A stretch of DNA of 64,000 nt from Flavobacterium rivuli WB 3.3-2 = DSM 21788 (lineage in GTDB: Bacteria; Bacteroidota; Bacteroidia; Flavobacteriales; Flavobacteriaceae), in the NCBI RefSeq assembly GCF_000378485.1, contig NZ_KB899977.1, forward strand, positions 1-64,000. The letters run 5' to 3'. Below the pieces are notes generated by a model. The model was not told where the DNA came from. It saw nothing but the letters and a program-made list of their open reading frames with translations, and searched no databases. How positions within the stretch are numbered: the stretch's first letter is position 1; every line of letters begins with the position of its first letter. Shown here one piece after another: positions 62,280-64,000 of this stretch. Made by a program: the position numbers and the translations under genes.

Positions 62280-63638
62280 ATGAAATTTAAAATTCTTTTT
62301 TACGGTATAATGCTATCAGGGTCTTTAACAGGCCCTGCGGCGGTTTATGCACAACAGGAACCCGACGAAATTGCACTGGCAAACAGTGACTTTGAAAACA
62401 ATTTTTATGAGGCCCTTAAGCAAAAAGGAATTGAAAATTATGATAAGGCATTGCTTTCGCTGCAAAAGTGCCTGCTTAAAGAACCCGAAAATCCTGTTAT
62501 TTATGGAGAGTTAGGTAAAAATTACCTTGCGCTTCGTAATCTTGCAGAGGCAGAAAAAGCCTACCTTAAAGCTACACAGTTAGACCCTAAAAACCGCTGG
62601 TACTGGCAGGGGCTTTATGATGTGTATTACGAAAATAAAAATTTTACTAAGTCTATCGTAGTAGTACAAAAACTTATGGAGTGGCGCAAAGAGCAGTACC
62701 AGGAAGACCTTGTATCGCTGTACATGTATACTCAGCAGTATGACAAAGCACTGGCACTTATTAATGAAATGGAAGAAACCGTAGGCGTATCTGAAAAGCG
62801 TACTATGTACAAAACCCAGATAATGGGTGAGGCAAAGTATAAAGAGCCGCAAAAAGAAATACTTGAGGCCGCTATAAAAGCGAACCCCAAGTTAGAGTCT
62901 AACTACCTCGACCTTATTTACCTGTATTCTGAAAGTAACCAGGAAGCAAAGGCCGAAGAGGTGGCTAAAAGGCTGGAAAAAGCAATCCCAACATCTGACT
63001 GGGCACAGGTAAGCCTGTTTAAATTTCACCTTAATAACAACGAGGGCGATAAAGCATCGGAGTCTATGTTCCGCGTGCTGGAAAGCGGTAAGATAGACAA
63101 CAAAATTAAACACCGCGTGCTTAACGAGTTTCTTATTTTTGCTACAAATAATCCTAAATACAGCGGCAGCCTTAGTAAAGCTGTAGATTATTTTGAAGAT
63201 GATAAAAAAATAAACGTAGCAAAAGAGGTAGGTAAGTTTTATCTCAACAAAAAGAAATATACAGAGGCGACACAGTATTTTGAAAAAGGCCTTGTAGTTA
63301 AAGCAGATGATATTGAGGGTATAGAATTGCTTTTATATACTTATGCCGAAACCGGGCAAAACGATAAACTGCTTAAGGCCGCTACAAATTATATAGACAG
63401 TTACCCCACACAGGCAAGCCTTTACTATTATGCGGGGCTTGGGGCAAACAGGCTTCAGCAATATGCAAAGGCAAAAGATTGGCTTTCTAACGGGCTGGAT
63501 TTTGTGGTAGATGATGCACAACTCGAAGCTAATATAGACCGCCAGTTAGGCGAGGCTTATGGCGGGCTGGGCGATGCTAAGAAAAAAGAATCTTATTTTG
63601 CAGCAGCAGATAAACTTGCAAAAAACAAAAAACAATAA
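62280..63638 (+). CDS. Exported TPR-repeat protein
   Basis: 452 residues with a signal peptide ending near 25 (AAVYAQ). Many TPR-like helical pairs run from about 45 to the end (YDKALLSLQKCLLKEPENPVIYGELGKNYLALRN, YTEATQYFEKGLVVK). It starts 5 bp after the nucleotidyltransferase and its stop overlaps the next ATG, so the three genes are coupled. Family resemblance is to Bacteroidota periplasmic TPR proteins placed before DUF4292 genes. Confidence 0.85.
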   Translation: MKFKILFYGIMLSGSLTGPAAVYAQQEPDEIALANSDFENNFYEALKQKGIENYDKALLSLQKCLLKEPENPVIYGELGKNYLALRNLAEAEKAYLKATQLDPKNRWYWQGLYDVYYENKNFTKSIVVVQKLMEWRKEQYQEDLVSLYMYTQQYDKALALINEMEETVGVSEKRTMYKTQIMGEAKYKEPQKEILEAAIKANPKLESNYLDLIYLYSESNQEAKAEEVAKRLEKAIPTSDWAQVSLFKFHLNNNEGDKASESMFRVLESGKIDNKIKHRVLNEFLIFATNNPKYSGSLSKAVDYFEDDKKINVAKEVGKFYLNKKKYTEATQYFEKGLVVKADDIEGIELLLYTYAETGQNDKLLKAATNYIDSYPTQASLYYYAGLGANRLQQYAKAKDWLSNGLDFVVDDAQLEANIDRQLGEAYGGLGDAKKKESYFAAADKLAKNKKQ

Positions 63639-64000
63639 TGAAAAAGAGCATAATAGTAGTAATAGCATTAACAGCACTTTTGTCTTCGTGTAAAAGTAAG
63701 CAGGCTGTGGTAACAGAGCAGGCCGCAAGTGAAGATAAAGCAGCCCTCGAAATTATTGAAGGGCACTACAAAGCACCGCGCAATTTTGAAACCCTGCTTA
63801 TAAAGGCAGATGCCGCGTATAAGGACAGTAAAATATCCCAAAAAGTATCAGCAGAGATACGCATTAAAAAAGACGAATCTATACTGGTAATTATCCGTTG
63901 GTTAGGCATAACAATGGCTAAGGCATATATAACCCCTACAGAGGTTAGCTATTACGAAAAACTAAACAGCACCTACTTTAAAGGCGACTACGTTGTATTA
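63638..64000 (+). CDS. DUF4292-family lipoprotein (partial, runs off the window)
   Basis: The reading frame from 63638 stays open for 121 codons to the window edge. It begins MKKSIIVVIALTALLSSC, a lipoprotein signal with lipobox LSSC. The following sequence (HYKAPRNFETLLIKADAAYKDS, VSAEIRIKKDESILVIIRWLGITMAKAYITPTEVSYYEKLN) matches DUF4292, a LolB-like fold family of Bacteroidota. A role in lipoprotein or lipid handling at the outer membrane is possible by fold. It shares one base with the preceding stop. Confidence 0.85.
   Translation, partial: MKKSIIVVIALTALLSSCKSKQAVVTEQAASEDKAALEIIEGHYKAPRNFETLLIKADAAYKDSKISQKVSAEIRIKKDESILVIIRWLGITMAKAYITPTEVSYYEKLNSTYFKGDYVVL

Overview
The window is a contiguous, low-GC chromosomal segment from a member of the Bacteroidota, most likely a Flavobacterium or a close relative in the Flavobacteriaceae. 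The indicators are a gliding/type IX secretion gene of the SprE (PorW) type, an ATP synthase operon that stops after atpG with no atpD/atpC, many small Flavobacteriia-type families (DUF4837, DUF6168, DUF6327, DUF4175, DUF4292), promoters of the TTG-N(~18-23)-TAnnTTTG form, and intergenic hairpin repeats of the kind common in this group. Almost all of it is core chromosome. No complete mobile element, CRISPR array, prophage or rRNA operon was seen.

Layout. 1-436: duplicated intergenic repeat. 0.4-6 kb: tex, an AT-rich pentapeptide-repeat membrane protein with a tRNA-like relic beside it, a secreted serine hydrolase and a lipoprotein. 6-10 kb: rpiB, a long AT-rich gap that could be a replication origin or regulatory region, a DUF2007 gene and rnr. 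10-20.4 kb: two GIN-domain (DUF2807) paralogues, a LysE exporter, tRNA-Cys, folB, glnS, a YtxH/holin-like/DUF6327 envelope operon, an EF-hand protein, a Band-7 protein and outer-membrane or lipoprotein genes. 20.4-30 kb: gltX, a large DUF4175 membrane protein, ybeY, a cluster of parS-like sites, mnmG with one more parS-like site after it, a lipoprotein, a methyltransferase and an OmpH-like lipoprotein. 30-36.6 kb: a PIF1-like helicase, an orphan gene, DoxX, holB, a parvulin-like protein and an AT-rich AbiH-family gene. 36.8-47 kb: pgk, a LysM lytic transglycosylase, a DUF4837 lipoprotein, an ElaA acetyltransferase, an OmpA-family protein, kup, an S41 protease and rnpA. 47-56 kb: sprE, bactofilin, then atpZ-DUF6168-atpB-E-F-H-A-G. 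56-64 kb: an S9 peptidase, a flippase, dut, TPR proteins, a sugar nucleotidyltransferase and the start of a DUF4292 lipoprotein.

The main new observation is five near-consensus parS sites (core GTTyCACGTGrAAC) around mnmG. Some lie inside coding sequence and encode MFHV peptides at the end of ybeY and the start of the lipoprotein gene after mnmG. ParB sites usually cluster near the origin. mnmG, rnpA and the atp operon belong to the oriC neighbourhood in many bacteria, and the AT-rich gap at 6.8-7.4 kb carries DnaA-box-like 9-mers. The window is therefore probably origin-proximal, but the origin assignment is inference. Accessory content is small: the AbiH gene, the pentapeptide gene, an orphan at 32.5 kb and one hypothetical at 16.6 kb look more AT-rich than their neighbours. 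Several intergenic repeat families are present, including one that shows an apparent inversion of its central segment between copies.
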